Positions 51,173 to 60,782 are shown, numbered from the stretch's first letter. The stretch is 64,000 nt of DNA from Spirochaetae bacterium HGW-Spirochaetae-1 (GCA_002839375.1 PGXY01000005.1:1-64000), one strand, 5' to 3'. Notes: a model not told the origin generated them from the letters alone. Translations and numbers: made by a program.

Positions 51173-51721
51173 ATGAAAAACGATCTTGAAAGGGAAAGAA
51201 AAAAGGGCCTCAGCATATGGTATCTGAAGGATGTGCTGTTTCACCGGAAACGCATCGGAAGCAGGCACCACACTCCCGGGTTCGGTCTGGCGGCCCAACT
51301 TTTTTCAGTCATGTGCAAACACATTCTCAAAGCCATGGGGCCTGAGAAGGGAGAAGAGCTGATTAAAAACGCGGTGGAGGAGTTCGGACTCGAAAGGGGC
51401 CGCCGCATTGCCGGAGTAGTAAAGGGACTGGGAAAGCCCCTCTCCTTCAAAAACTGGCTCATTTATACCGACGTGGACGGCGGCAACTTCCCGGCAAAGG
51501 TGTCGATAGAAGACGGATCTCTGGTGGCCTGTGTGGGGAACTGCTCCTTCGACAAGGCCGCCAAAGACTGGGGCCTGGAAGAGTGCGCCCGGCACTACTG
51601 CACCCATGTGGACTTCGCCATCCTTAAGGGATACAATCCCGATATCCGGCTGGACCTTGACCAGCGGTGGCGCACCGGCGAGAATTATTGCCGCTTCAAA
51701 TACGGCATCAGGGAGAAGTGA
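51173..51721 (+). CDS. L-2-amino-thiazoline-4-carboxylate hydrolase-family protein
   Basis: A 182-residue protein of the ATC hydrolase family. The C-terminal half has the characteristic GLEECARHYCTHVDFAILKGYNPDI, RTGENYCRFKYG and conserved cysteines at the C-x(5)-C type spacing. In cysteine-producing bacteria the enzyme opens the ATC ring to S- or N-carbamoyl-cysteine, but the family is broad and often sits next to TetR genes with unknown substrates. Its closeness to the cysteine desulfidase gene across the TetR gene suggests a sulfur-compound pathway. Family moderate, function inferred. Confidence 0.72.
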   Translation: MKNDLERERKKGLSIWYLKDVLFHRKRIGSRHHTPGFGLAAQLFSVMCKHILKAMGPEKGEELIKNAVEEFGLERGRRIAGVVKGLGKPLSFKNWLIYTDVDGGNFPAKVSIEDGSLVACVGNCSFDKAAKDWGLEECARHYCTHVDFAILKGYNPDIRLDLDQRWRTGENYCRFKYGIREK

Positions 51722-51760
51722 ATATTTTTAAACCATCCTTCCCTTGGGGCTATCTAAAAT

Positions 51761-52119
51761 CTAAGCCACGACAAGCAATTGGCGCAATAGGTTTGAGCTA
51801 GCCCCTATCAGCAAATTATACAGCTTCTTTAAATTATGGACCATGCTTATAAGACCGAATTCACCATTTATTTTTTAAATTCCCCTCAGATTGAATCTTT
51901 TAAAATTCATATTCCGCTTTATATTTCCAAAGACACTTTCCACCTCAATACTACGCCTTTTTCGCAAAAAAATGCCCTTCTGTGAATCAAGAAGCATCCA
52001 TCACAACTTTCGCATTCATAGCGCCCTATGGTATAATAAAAACCATGGGCATCTATGAGTTCATGGCGCTCATCCTTTTTTTCCTGGCAGGAATCCCAGG
52101 AACAAATTGTATCATCCAA
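51761..52119 (-). pseudogene. Degraded IS1182-family transposase
   Basis: The 5' part reads CESCDGCFLIHRRAFFCEK. After a frameshift near 51965 (a run of A residues) the next frame gives RRSIEVESVFGNIKRNMNFK, RFNLRGI, then an in-frame TAA and KINGEFGLISMVHNLKKLYN. This is the characteristic C-terminal segment of IS1182/IS5-type transposases (SIEVExVFGNIK..FNLRG..EFGL). At least a frameshift and a stop inactivate it, and the N-terminal DDE region is missing. The stop of the fragment lies at 51761. Confidence 0.75.
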
Positions 52120-52198
52120 AAAAACAATTTGACTATACTCTATTAATATGTTTTAAATTTATTAGTATAATTTTATATATAATCCCGGGAGTTGTGAT

Positions 52199-52714
52199 AT
52201 GAACCAAATAAAATCAATTTTAATACTTGTGGTAGTTCTATGTTCACCATTTCTGTTTTCAGGATGCAATTCAGGCAGCAGTGACAATTCTGACTACAAG
52301 ATAGAATTTACTTTAGACGGGACACTGTATACACTTACAGGCGGGTATGATGACCCGTCAGGGGTTGCTGAAGGATGTATGCGGGATGACGGAGATACCT
52401 TTATTGCCGCAAGTGATGCTGACGATACCGGCATAACATTATATCTGAGATTTAAAACAACTACCCCGGTGGCAGGCACCTACAATGAAGAGGAAACTAA
52501 TAGATGCTTTAATTATGAGAATGATGGCACTATATACTATGATAATAGTAATCTTGATGATTTCACCTTTACTATAACTGAATACGGAAATGTCGGAGGC
52601 GTAATAAAGGGAACCTTTGAAGGAGATGTTCAAAATCCTGGCGCTTATGGTATTACAAACGGCTTTTTTGAGGTTAAGCGAAAGCCTGATAATACAGTCA
52701 GTTCAGATGGCTGA
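52199..52714 (+). CDS. Hypothetical lipoprotein
   Basis: A 171-residue protein with lipobox FSGC (Cys23) and an Asp/Thr/Gly-rich beta-strand mature part (EFTLDGTLYTLTGG, FTFTITEYGNVGGVIKGTFEGDV). A calycin- or C2-like all-beta fold is possible, but no family is recognised. The gene is AT-rich, next to the degraded transposase, and has a GGGAGTT SD. Possibly a surface-layer or binding lipoprotein of the same island. Confidence 0.6.
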   Translation: MNQIKSILILVVVLCSPFLFSGCNSGSSDNSDYKIEFTLDGTLYTLTGGYDDPSGVAEGCMRDDGDTFIAASDADDTGITLYLRFKTTTPVAGTYNEEETNRCFNYENDGTIYYDNSNLDDFTFTITEYGNVGGVIKGTFEGDVQNPGAYGITNGFFEVKRKPDNTVSSDG

Positions 52715-52860
52715 CAATAATATTCTGTATCAGCCTGTTTTACTGCATTGAGCCTGATGCAACTGGCGTACAGGATCAGCGGGCCTTTCATCCGGCTCTG
52801 ATATTTTTGTGCCGGCCTGAAATATTTTTAAACACTTCAGGCCGGTGTTGATTCCCTGCT

Positions 52861-52912
52861 GAATATTTTAGCAGAAAGTACCGGACAGGCAAGGTTTTTT
52901 TAAATTTTTTAT
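52861..52912 (+). repeat. Interspersed repeat family A, 3' portion
   Basis: TTTTAGCAGAAAG, TACCGGACAGGCAAGG and a T-run followed by AAATTTTTT match the 3' third of the family. The rest of the 52715-53353 spacer holds an IS-like start (52956-53003) and a stretch of CACGGAGACAC-type low-complexity sequence near 53273. Confidence 0.65.
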
Positions 52913-52955
52913 AGTATACCGGCGACAGAGATTCCCCTGTATCTAAATATATGGA

Positions 52956-53003
52956 TCAAGGTAATCGGTATACTTCATCGTAGATTTGCTTTGTTTTCTT
53001 CAT
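52956..53003 (-). pseudogene. 15-codon start of an IS3-type OrfA-like gene
   Basis: MKKTKQIYDEVYRLP then TGA. An AGGAGG site lies 7 bp upstream and the peptide recalls the opening of IS3-type transposase OrfA. The gene is lost after 15 codons. The match is short and tentative. Confidence 0.3.
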
Positions 53004-53353
53004 GAAATACCTCCTGATCTATTGACAGGTGACATCCTATATATTCCCTGTGAAAAATTAATAGTATTTTTTACCTATAAAATTAATCTGCTACCGCCGC
53101 AAGCCCCGCAGGGAATGAATTTTGTGCTTTACTGATTTGCCTGTTTCCCTCCATTTTGTTTTAAGCCGGTAAAACCAATTTGCGACAAACCTGCCGAGAT
53201 ACGGAGAACCTGATTTACTATTGCATGAAGCAGCAATTGGATCGGGAGGACTACTTCACCTTTTTAAAACCCTGTGCCCCCGTGTCCCTGTGGTGCTCTT
53301 TGATTTTCCTGTAAAATATGTCCCGGCACTATTATTTGAGGCATCGTGCAATA

Positions 53354-54502
53354 ATGAAAAAGAAAAAAAAGAAAGTATTCAGAGAGCTGGCCGATAAATA
53401 CCGCTGCGACGGAACCACGCCGCGCTGCGCCCATTTCGGGCTCTGCGGCGGATGCATGTTCCAGGACATCCCCTACGGGAACCAGCTCCTGCTGAAAAAA
53501 GAATACATCAACAATCTCCTCGAGGGACTGGCGGTCATAGACAAGGTGAGTCCCGGCGAACCCTACGATTATCGGAACCGCATGGACATGGTGACGGCCT
53601 TCGGGAAGGTAGGCCTGCGGGAGCCTGGCAATTACAAGTCCGTGGTGGACATTGATTCCTGCGAGATCATGCAGGAGAATTCCCGTGACCTGTATAAAAA
53701 AATAGCTCCCCTGGCACGGAACATCGAGGGATACAACTATCTCTCCCACAAAGGGTTCCTGCGTTATGCGGTGATCCGCCAGGCCCGGTTCACGGGGCAG
53801 GTTATGGCCGGCCTGGTCGTGGCCCAGAATGACGACCGCCGGACCCTCGACGGGCTCATAGAGGCCGTCATTGACGATACGGACTCCCTCTCCATCATTA
53901 CCCAGGGGGGTCTCGCGGACCTGAGCTTCGGCGAGATCACGGAAACCCTGAAGGGCGGCTTCATTGAGGAAGATTTCGACGGAGTTCGGTTCCGCATAAC
54001 GCCCAATTCGTTTTTCCAGTCGAATTCCGCCGTGGCCCTGGAAATGTACCGCGAGATAAAAAAGGAGACCGAAGGCCGGGTCCTGGACCTCTATTCCGGT
54101 GTGGGGACCATTTCGCTTTTTGTCGCAGGCCAGGCCGAACATGTCACGGGCATTGAAATGATAAGCGAGTCCGTTGATAACGCCGGTATAAACCGTGAGC
54201 TGAACGGCATATCCAACGTGGAATTCATCTGCGCCGACACGCGCCCCTTCCTGAAAGAGCACCAGGGCGCGTACGACACCCTCATCATGGACCCGCCGCG
54301 TTCGGGAATGCACCCGAAAGTGACAAAGGCCGTGAACGAGATGAACACGGAAAAGATTATCTACATGTCGTGCAACCCCGCCACCTTCAGGGACGACCTG
54401 CTCATCCTGGAGAATTACCGGTTAGAGTCCTTCCGGGCCTGGGACATGTTTCCCCAGACGCCCCACGTAGAGACCCTGGCGGTACTGAAGAGGAAACAAT
54501 AA
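53354..54502 (+). CDS. RlmD/TrmA-like 23S rRNA (uracil-C5)-methyltransferase
   Basis: A 382-residue methyltransferase. The N-terminal iron-sulfur-binding region has RCAHFGLCGGCMFQDI (C-x5-C-x2-C), as in RlmD. The SAM site is VLDLYSGVGTISLF (near 246), the catalytic DPPRSGMHP (near 312) and the nucleophile YMSCNPATFRDDL (Cys near 337). It methylates U1939 or a related uracil of 23S rRNA. The N-terminal TRAM domain seems shortened. Start at 53354 (ATG before a poly-Lys stretch) or at 53318; SD weak in both. CACGGAGACACGGGGGC-type repeats flank the gene at 53273 and 54541 as inverted copies. Confidence 0.85.
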   Translation: MKKKKKKVFRELADKYRCDGTTPRCAHFGLCGGCMFQDIPYGNQLLLKKEYINNLLEGLAVIDKVSPGEPYDYRNRMDMVTAFGKVGLREPGNYKSVVDIDSCEIMQENSRDLYKKIAPLARNIEGYNYLSHKGFLRYAVIRQARFTGQVMAGLVVAQNDDRRTLDGLIEAVIDDTDSLSIITQGGLADLSFGEITETLKGGFIEEDFDGVRFRITPNSFFQSNSAVALEMYREIKKETEGRVLDLYSGVGTISLFVAGQAEHVTGIEMISESVDNAGINRELNGISNVEFICADTRPFLKEHQGAYDTLIMDPPRSGMHPKVTKAVNEMNTEKIIYMSCNPATFRDDLLILENYRLESFRAWDMFPQTPHVETLAVLKRKQ

Positions 54503-54632
54503 GAATTCACAGGAAGATCGAGAAGGAAACAAAAAAAAACATGCCACGGAGACACGGGGGCACAGAGAGCTAGAGTGAGCGATTATGACTCTTCAATAGA
54601 AAATTAAATAAAATTTATGGATAAAAATTATA

Positions 54633-55079
54633 ATGGAGGAAAATAGTACTAACAATGCGCCGATTCTGGTGAGCGCCTGTCTTCTGGGCGTGCGGTGCAA
54701 GTACAATGGCGACAGCAACACGAACCGCCGCGTCCTGGAATACGTGAAGGACCGGCCCTTCATCCCCGTGTGCCCTGAACAGCTGGGCGGACTTCCCATA
54801 CCCCGGGAACCGGCCGAGATCAGGGGCGGCTTCGTGGTGAACCGGAAGGGTGATGACGTCACGGAACAGTTCATGCGGGGAGCGGAAGAGACCCTGCGCA
54901 TCGCCGGCCTTACCGGGACCCGGTGCGCCATCCTGAAAAACGGCTCGCCTTCGTGCGGTTCAACGAGAATTTATGACGGGACATTTACGGGAAAGCGTAT
55001 TGAAGGTGCGGGACTGGCAACGCGGCTCCTGCGGGAAAACGGCATTGAAGTCATGTCCGAAGAGGATCTGGTTCCCTGA
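54633..55079 (+). CDS. DUF523-family protein
   Basis: A 148-residue protein with the DUF523 hallmarks: VSACLLGVRCKYNGDSN near the N terminus (two Cys), FIPVCPEQLGGLPIPR, LKNGSPSCGS with a Cys, and IYDGTFTGKRIEGAGLATRLLRENGI. The conserved cysteines suggest a thiol or metal site; the family's reaction is unknown. No good SD at this ATG. Followed by a strong hairpin (55105-55163) that separates it from the convergent gene. Confidence 0.85.
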   Translation: MEENSTNNAPILVSACLLGVRCKYNGDSNTNRRVLEYVKDRPFIPVCPEQLGGLPIPREPAEIRGGFVVNRKGDDVTEQFMRGAEETLRIAGLTGTRCAILKNGSPSCGSTRIYDGTFTGKRIEGAGLATRLLRENGIEVMSEEDLVP

Positions 55080-55104
55080 AGTGACGGCCGAGGAATGACG
55101 GTCC

Positions 55105-55163
55105 AAAGTTCAAGGTTCAAGGTTCAATAATCCTGACCGGAATTTTTTTGAACCTTGAACTTT
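55105..55163. terminator. Long hairpin between convergent genes
   Basis: Two 16-base arms (AAAGTTCAAGGTTCAA and TTGAACCTTGAACTTT) are perfectly complementary. The loop has a run of seven T residues. It lies between DUF523 (plus) and the fibronectin-like lipoprotein gene (minus) and could stop both transcripts. Confidence 0.6.
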
Positions 55164-55251
55164 ATTTAAGGAACCACGATGCAATATCCAAAAATTTTTA
55201 TTTTTCCAGGTGACTACAAAGCGATTACTGCCACTGTGCAATCATTTAAAA

Positions 55252-56835
55252 CTATTCTTTTGTAAAGCCTCTTGTAATATCATATGATGTATATCTGCGG
55301 GCTGCAGTCGATCCCAGTAACGAATCATTGCTCCATTTATTGCAATTACCATCGCCCATATATAAAATATCATTCTCAACTTTGATGATATCATACCAGT
55401 TATCATTCACATATGAAGTAATATTTTTACGCACATTAACCACCCAGGTAGTAATTTCAGCACCATCAACACAGTCACCATAAGAATTACATTCTTCTAC
55501 CAGACTATTCGTATATAAAGTCATATAAGCGGAAACAGTAGATAGATCCATCAGCATGCCACCGTTATATTCACCACCTGATGAAAGCTCCATTATCCAT
55601 TCTTCTTTTTCACTAACAACACCGTCAATAGAACGCCATTCTTTGATAAACGTAATTTGATCCCCGGTAATTATTAATGTCTGTTTACGATATTCATCAG
55701 TAAAATCTTCATCATAAATCCATGTTCCTGCATAAATACTAAGAGTTGTTACTATTTGCGGGGCATACAATGATTTGTTGCCGCTGCTATCCTGAACGAG
55801 AACAGCGAAATAATATGAGGTACTTTCAGCAAGCTCATTTACAACATATGAATTACAATTTACAGTCCAGTCCATGACAAGACTGGTCCCGGTTACAGCA
55901 TCTGCTTCGGCAATTGTATCTATTTCCTCGGCAGTTGCCGCCATCACAAGCTTGTAACTCAGTTGATTCTGCAAAGTGCTATTGTCAGCAGCGTAACCCC
56001 AACCGACTGCTACTGAATTTGATGTAATATCTTCGAATGATATTTCATCACCCGATGCCGGCACTGTTATATCCGGCGTACTGACCATTGTAGGGGAATA
56101 AATCGACTTGTTGCCATTGCTATCCTGAACGAGTACAGCGAAATAATAATTCATGCCGTCTGTAAGTCCCGTTACATCACAGGAAATGGTATTTACCGCC
56201 CAGTCTAAAATTAATGCGTCTCCTGATATTGCATCAGCTTCATCAATAGTATCTATCTCTTGCGAAGTAGCTGCCATTACAAGCTTATAACTCAATTCAT
56301 CTTGCGCGGTGCTCTCATCTTCTGCCGGCCACCATGTAACTGTAATCGAGTTTGCCGTAATATTGTTGAAATCTATCTCAGCACCGGGTGTCGGTGCGGT
56401 TGCATCCATGGTTTTTACCGTTTGAGGAGAATAAATTGACGCGTTACCGCTATTATCCTTAACCAGAATCGCAAAATAATATGATGTATTGTCATTCAAA
56501 CCTGTTACATCATCGGTAATAGTATTTACCGCCCAGTCTAAAATTAACGCATCTCCTGATAATGCATCAGCTTCATCAATAGTATCTATCTCTTCCGCAG
56601 TTGCAGCCATTACAAGCTTATAGCTCAATTCATCCTGCGCGGTGCTGTCATCTGTCGCAATTCCCCAGCTAACCGTAACCGAGTCAGATGCAATATTAGT
56701 GAATGTAATATCCGTACCGGGTGTTGGAGCTGATAAATCTGCGTCGTCTCCCGGGCCTGAATCAACTTCGCATGAAACAAAAAATAACATTGCCAAAAAT
56801 AATACTACAGCTGAAACCTTGAATCTGTTTTTCAT
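55252..56835 (-). CDS. Lipoprotein with three near-identical fibronectin-like repeats
   Basis: A 527-residue lipoprotein (lipobox FVSC, Cys21). Residues about 35-365 hold three repeats of about 110 residues, each beginning APTPG-x-x-I-x-F-x-N-I and containing DELSYKLVMAA and SYYFAxLVxDxSGNxS(I/L)YxP, a fibronectin type III-like pattern. The C-terminal 160 residues (AGTWIYDEDFTDEYRK.., an extracytoplasmic domain) have no recognised family. The first two repeats share long DNA identity, pointing to recent duplication. A surface adhesive or structural role is likely. Confidence 0.75.
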   Translation of the reverse strand: MKNRFKVSAVVLFLAMLFFVSCEVDSGPGDDADLSAPTPGTDITFTNIASDSVTVSWGIATDDSTAQDELSYKLVMAATAEEIDTIDEADALSGDALILDWAVNTITDDVTGLNDNTSYYFAILVKDNSGNASIYSPQTVKTMDATAPTPGAEIDFNNITANSITVTWWPAEDESTAQDELSYKLVMAATSQEIDTIDEADAISGDALILDWAVNTISCDVTGLTDGMNYYFAVLVQDSNGNKSIYSPTMVSTPDITVPASGDEISFEDITSNSVAVGWGYAADNSTLQNQLSYKLVMAATAEEIDTIAEADAVTGTSLVMDWTVNCNSYVVNELAESTSYYFAVLVQDSSGNKSLYAPQIVTTLSIYAGTWIYDEDFTDEYRKQTLIITGDQITFIKEWRSIDGVVSEKEEWIMELSSGGEYNGGMLMDLSTVSAYMTLYTNSLVEECNSYGDCVDGAEITTWVVNVRKNITSYVNDNWYDIIKVENDILYMGDGNCNKWSNDSLLGSTAARRYTSYDITRGFTKE

Positions 56836-57107
56836 TGTTTACCTCTAAATATTCTAAGCTAATTTTGTTATTCAGGAATTTCCGCCTCAACAAGTCTGAA
56901 GGTAAGCGGACATAAATAGCGTCCGACCATCATGGCAATTCATCTCATCGCATTAGCGAAGCTGATAAGGGGTCCATCGGTCACAAAATAATGATTGCGA
57001 CAATATATACATTTCCTGCATATTTTACTTTGTTCATATATTATATTAGTGTTTATTTGTCAAATAAAATACTATAATTGCAGTCTGGATTTAATGCAAA
57101 GCAAATT

Positions 57108-57165
57108 TCACCGCCAGAGACCAGCTACTGGCAGGAAATTCAGGGCAGGCAGGGCTTTTTAAATT
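57108..57165 (+). repeat. Interspersed repeat family A, two split pieces
   Basis: 57108-57165 has CACCGCCAGAGACCAG and ends AGGGCAGGCAGGGC plus a T-run. A separate 5' fragment with GGAATTTCCGCC lies at 56873-56900. No gene is seen in the rest of 56836-57241. Confidence 0.6.
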
Positions 57166-57241
57166 CTTACCGGGAAGTCAAACAATAGATATTAAAAATA
57201 GTAAATCTTTCAGTGTCTGCAGCATTAAACCTGATTTGTTT

Positions 57242-57670
57242 TCATAACACATAATATTTTATTAAAAACAGCAGTCCAATCCCCATACTTACCAGAATCA
57301 CTATGAGCCCCAGGAGTTTTCTTGTGTCAGGTATTATCGGTGCCACATGGGTGCCCTGTGAAAAATATGCCATAGAGCCGGTAAAAATGGAAATGATAAA
57401 AATAACAGTCTGGACAACAAGAGAGCCTATGGTGAAGTAACGGTGGCTGCTCATGAGCTCACCCAGTGATCCGGACATAAATCCGGCAATATAGATTACT
57501 GGAAAGATTACGATTATTGAGATAATCCCGGCCATAAATGAATCAATCTTATCAGTCGATACGGAATATTTCCTTTTTACAAAAAGGATAAAAGTAATAA
57601 TGCATACTGCGTATAGAAAAATGATTTCATGGAACAGGGTTATGGGTTTAAAAAGAACAGTATAATTCAT
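57242..57670 (-). CDS. Small multi-pass membrane protein of unknown function
   Basis: A 142-residue hydrophobic protein with four predicted membrane helices (about 12-32, 46-66, 80-100 and 118-138) and short loops. No motif or family recognised. An AAGGAAG SD supports the ATG at 57670. It lies between two sets of family A repeat fragments and is AT-rich, like the rest of the island. Holin-like or transporter-accessory roles are possible only by analogy. Confidence 0.55.
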   Translation of the reverse strand: MNYTVLFKPITLFHEIIFLYAVCIITFILFVKRKYSVSTDKIDSFMAGIISIIVIFPVIYIAGFMSGSLGELMSSHRYFTIGSLVVQTVIFIISIFTGSMAYFSQGTHVAPIIPDTRKLLGLIVILVSMGIGLLFLIKYYVL

Positions 57671-57889
57671 TCATTTCGCTTCCTTATAAGTTATTTGTAT
57701 TCTCTTTCATGAATAGAGAAAGAAGAAAAACCGTAAACAGTCAAACGGACAGAACCGGAAAAGCAGCTTCATGCCCGGCGAGCGGGAAAAAGATTTTTGA
57801 CTTTCCATATTGTTCCGGCATAAATTTAAAAAAACCTTGTACGCCCGACAATTTTTGTCAATAGTTAATCATGAAGGCTCTGCAAAACC

Positions 57890-58000
57890 AGTTCAGGTGA
57901 TACAACACATCTTACTTGTGTTGCTTGTACTGAACTTTGTCGAAGCACTTGTGTCGACCGAAGCCCAGGCATCCAAACCATTTTCTGATGACCAACAGGT
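57890..58000 (+). repeat. Interspersed repeat family A, divergent copy
   Basis: TACAACACATCTTACTTGTG, TTGTCGAAGCAC, then TGACCAACAGG. The AAGG..TTTTTTTAAATTT end occurs in inverted orientation just upstream (57815-57860), so this copy has been rearranged. Nothing further is seen in 57671-58173 except a GGGGA..TTCCCC hairpin near 58080. Confidence 0.5.
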
Positions 58001-58173
58001 TAAAGTATTGACAAAAAATTACGCGGCTATATTGTGTATATTGAATAAAATATGATTGTTTAAACCTTAAAATATGATTACGGGGATGGAATTCCCCTGA
58101 AAGAGCGGCGGGCTGATCCATACGCAAATTTTCTGCGCCCCCCGCGTTAAACCATATTATTGAGGTTACGACA

Positions 58174-59271
58174 ATGAACCACGAACACCCTGCATTATCC
58201 GGCTGGAACAGCTTTTTCGAAGATCAGTACAGGAAAATAATTATAGAGAACCCCGAACTCATCCCGGGTCGGGTCATTGAGGTTCAGAGGGATATGTACC
58301 GTATCCACGACGGAACCCGCGAGCTGAACGGAGTACTCACCGGCCGTTTCTATCATGGAGTAGACCACGCTTCCGAACTTCCGGTAACCGGTGACTGGGT
58401 ACTCTTCCGCAGCGGCGGAGATGACCTGGCCGTTATAAACCGCGTGCTTGACAGAAAGACAATTCTCTCCCGCAGAAAACCGGGCGCGTCCGTTATGGAA
58501 CAGCCGATAGCCGCCAACGTCGACATAATGTTCATCGTACAGGGACTTGACGGCGACTACAATCTCAGGAGACTCGAACGATATCTCCTGTTAAGCACCG
58601 GCAGCGGAATACGTCCTGTCGTGCTGTTCAACAAGTACGACCTGATCAACTCCGGCGGATTCGACCCTGACACGGTAAAATCCGTAACCGGGGATATCCC
58701 GTTTCACCTGGTCAGCGCCCATGACAAAACCGGATTTGCCTGTTTCGATGATTACATGAAGCCGGGAATAACGGCAGTCTTTGCAGGATCTTCCGGGACC
58801 GGGAAATCATCCATCATCAACGTGCTGCTAAACGAGGAGCGCCAGTCGGTCCGCGAGGTGCGCGCCGATGACTCAAGGGGCCGCCACACAACAACGGGCA
58901 GATCTCTCTTCATTCTTCCAGGCGGAGCGATGGTAATCGATACCCCGGGAATGCGCGAGCTCGAACCATGGGACGCCGCAGATGATATGGATAATATTTT
59001 CGCGGACATTAAACGACTCGAACCCGACTGCCGGTTCAAAGACTGCACCCATTCAGGCGAACCGGGCTGCGCGGTAACCGAAGCCGTATCAGAAGGCAGA
59101 CTCGCTCCGGACCGGCTGCGCAGCTGGCACAAGCTGCTCCGCGAACAGGAATATCAGCGCTTCAGGGCCGACGAAGGTGCTGACTTTGAACGTCGCCGAA
59201 AAGAAAAGAAATTTAAGAAGGAATGCCGAAAAATTATGTCAGAGAAAAACAAAACCAGAGATAGCGGTTAA
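58174..59271 (+). CDS. rsgA: Ribosome-associated GTPase RsgA
   Basis: A 365-residue circularly permuted GTPase: N-terminal OB-fold, then NKYDLI (G4, near 155), SAHDKTGF (G5), the P-loop GSSGTGKSS (G1, near 208), DSRGRHTT (switch I/G2) and DTPGMREL (G3, near 258). The C-terminal zinc motif is CRFKDCTHSGEPGCAV. RsgA hydrolyses GTP to release late 30S assembly intermediates in the cytoplasm. A GAGG SD precedes the ATG; a following gene at 59427 is not clearly part of the transcript. Confidence 0.93.
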   Translation: MNHEHPALSGWNSFFEDQYRKIIIENPELIPGRVIEVQRDMYRIHDGTRELNGVLTGRFYHGVDHASELPVTGDWVLFRSGGDDLAVINRVLDRKTILSRRKPGASVMEQPIAANVDIMFIVQGLDGDYNLRRLERYLLLSTGSGIRPVVLFNKYDLINSGGFDPDTVKSVTGDIPFHLVSAHDKTGFACFDDYMKPGITAVFAGSSGTGKSSIINVLLNEERQSVREVRADDSRGRHTTTGRSLFILPGGAMVIDTPGMRELEPWDAADDMDNIFADIKRLEPDCRFKDCTHSGEPGCAVTEAVSEGRLAPDRLRSWHKLLREQEYQRFRADEGADFERRRKEKKFKKECRKIMSEKNKTRDSG

Positions 59272-59426
59272 GATCCTCAATTATGTTCCATCCGGACGGT
59301 ATTATTATTGACACTTGACGGAGTCTCTGTTATTTTTATTCCGCAAGTAATTTTTGATAATATCCGTCGGGATGACAACACCGTACCGGCAGCATAAAAA
59401 ATAATCATTCATTTTTAAGAATTACC

Positions 59427-60707
59427 ATGAAAACAGAAACGTTCAAAAAATTTCTGGCAATGCTCCCCCTCCTCGCAGCCCTTTTGCCGGCCTGCTGTGG
59501 CGATATTAAAATATCTACAGCAGAATATAGCAATACGGGCGGAACGCGCTATGCAGTAAATGCCCAAGACCTGGAAGAGGTCCTGGACAAGGTACGGGAT
59601 GACATCGGTCAGAATAGCTATGAGGCCATAAAAAGCGCTTCCGTGGCAATACTCCTGCCCGACGGCTCCATGGTCTCCACCGTTTCGAATCCTGAAAATG
59701 ATCCCTACCCGGTCGCATCGGACATGAAGTTCAGCATAGGCAGCACTACAAAAACCTTTGTGGCGGCCTGCATTTATTCTCTGGCCGACCAGGGAAAACT
59801 GGCCCTCACCGACACGCTCCAGAAGCTGCTCTACGACACGGGTGTGCTGGACGAAACGCACCGGGAAAATATCGACCCCAATATCCGCGTCCTTGATCTT
59901 CTCACCCATACCTCGGGCATAGATGATTTCCTGGGCGACCTCTACTATTACACTCTGGGCCAGGAGCTCTACGACCTGGAGGAAGGCGGCACCTTCGAGC
60001 CCTGGACGCCCCTGAAAACGCTCAGTTTCGTATCCTCGCCCGATTTTGATTTTGACTTTCTTGATTTCCTCAATAACGAATTCAATTATTCAAACACCAA
60101 CTACATACTGCTGGGGCTTATCATCGAAGAGGTCACGGGCGGCAAGGTCTATCCCCTGATAAAGAAGACGCTTCTCGATCCTCAGGATCTGGCCAGCACC
60201 TTCATGGTGGGCGTGGAGCCCTACTGGGGCCTGACTTCTCTGCCGGGAACCAGCGCCCTGGGATTCGAGAAAAGCATTGACCTGGATACGTGGCAACTTA
60301 TCTGGGTAAAGTCGAGTACATTGCTGGACGTCGACGCCGTGGGTCTCTATTCATCCACATGGACAAGCGGCAACATGGTATCCACGGCCGCCGAAATGGC
60401 TGCCTGGGCGAAATACTACTACGAGTTCCAGAAGGACCACGGCAATACCGACGAAAGCGCATTGAACTCCATGTTGATGACATCATCATATTTCAAGGAC
60501 CGTAAATACGGGACAGGGATAGTATTCCTCAGGCATGAAAGCTCGGCCGAGCTATGGGGCCACACGGGCACCATTGTGGGTTTCAGCACCCTCGTTTTCT
60601 ACATGCCGTCAAAACAGGTGGGAATAGCCATACTCCTGAACAGCCACCGCGCGGCCCGCTGGGACGTCCTGAACGGCGTGGTCAATTACATCAACGAAAA
60701 CATGTAA
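59427..60707 (+). CDS. Serine-hydrolase lipoprotein of the class C beta-lactamase fold
   Basis: A 426-residue exported protein (lipobox-like LLPAC) with the penicillin-binding/beta-lactamase signatures: S106-x-x-K109 in GSTTKTF, Y221-x-N in FNYSN, and a HTG triad in LWGHTGTIVGFS (near 378). Such enzymes act as DD-peptidases, esterases or beta-lactamases; the broad family cannot be narrowed. Inserted repeats of DFDFDFLD (near 205) are unusual. Separated from rsgA by 155 bp. Confidence 0.85.
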   Translation: MKTETFKKFLAMLPLLAALLPACCGDIKISTAEYSNTGGTRYAVNAQDLEEVLDKVRDDIGQNSYEAIKSASVAILLPDGSMVSTVSNPENDPYPVASDMKFSIGSTTKTFVAACIYSLADQGKLALTDTLQKLLYDTGVLDETHRENIDPNIRVLDLLTHTSGIDDFLGDLYYYTLGQELYDLEEGGTFEPWTPLKTLSFVSSPDFDFDFLDFLNNEFNYSNTNYILLGLIIEEVTGGKVYPLIKKTLLDPQDLASTFMVGVEPYWGLTSLPGTSALGFEKSIDLDTWQLIWVKSSTLLDVDAVGLYSSTWTSGNMVSTAAEMAAWAKYYYEFQKDHGNTDESALNSMLMTSSYFKDRKYGTGIVFLRHESSAELWGHTGTIVGFSTLVFYMPSKQVGIAILLNSHRAARWDVLNGVVNYINENM

Positions 60708-60782
60708 CCTGCAGCCGAACAGATTTACCAAAAATGTCATGGCAAATACGGCGGGAATGCCGGAAAACTACCGCCTTCCATG

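Noticed and set aside
53264-54560. CACGGAGACACGG-type inverted repeats around the RlmD-like gene as a transposon
   Set aside because: The repeats are short, low-complexity and imperfect; no transposase is associated.
57810-58055. An 81-codon plus-strand frame after the small membrane gene
   Set aside because: It is made largely of family A repeat sequence and has no convincing start signal.
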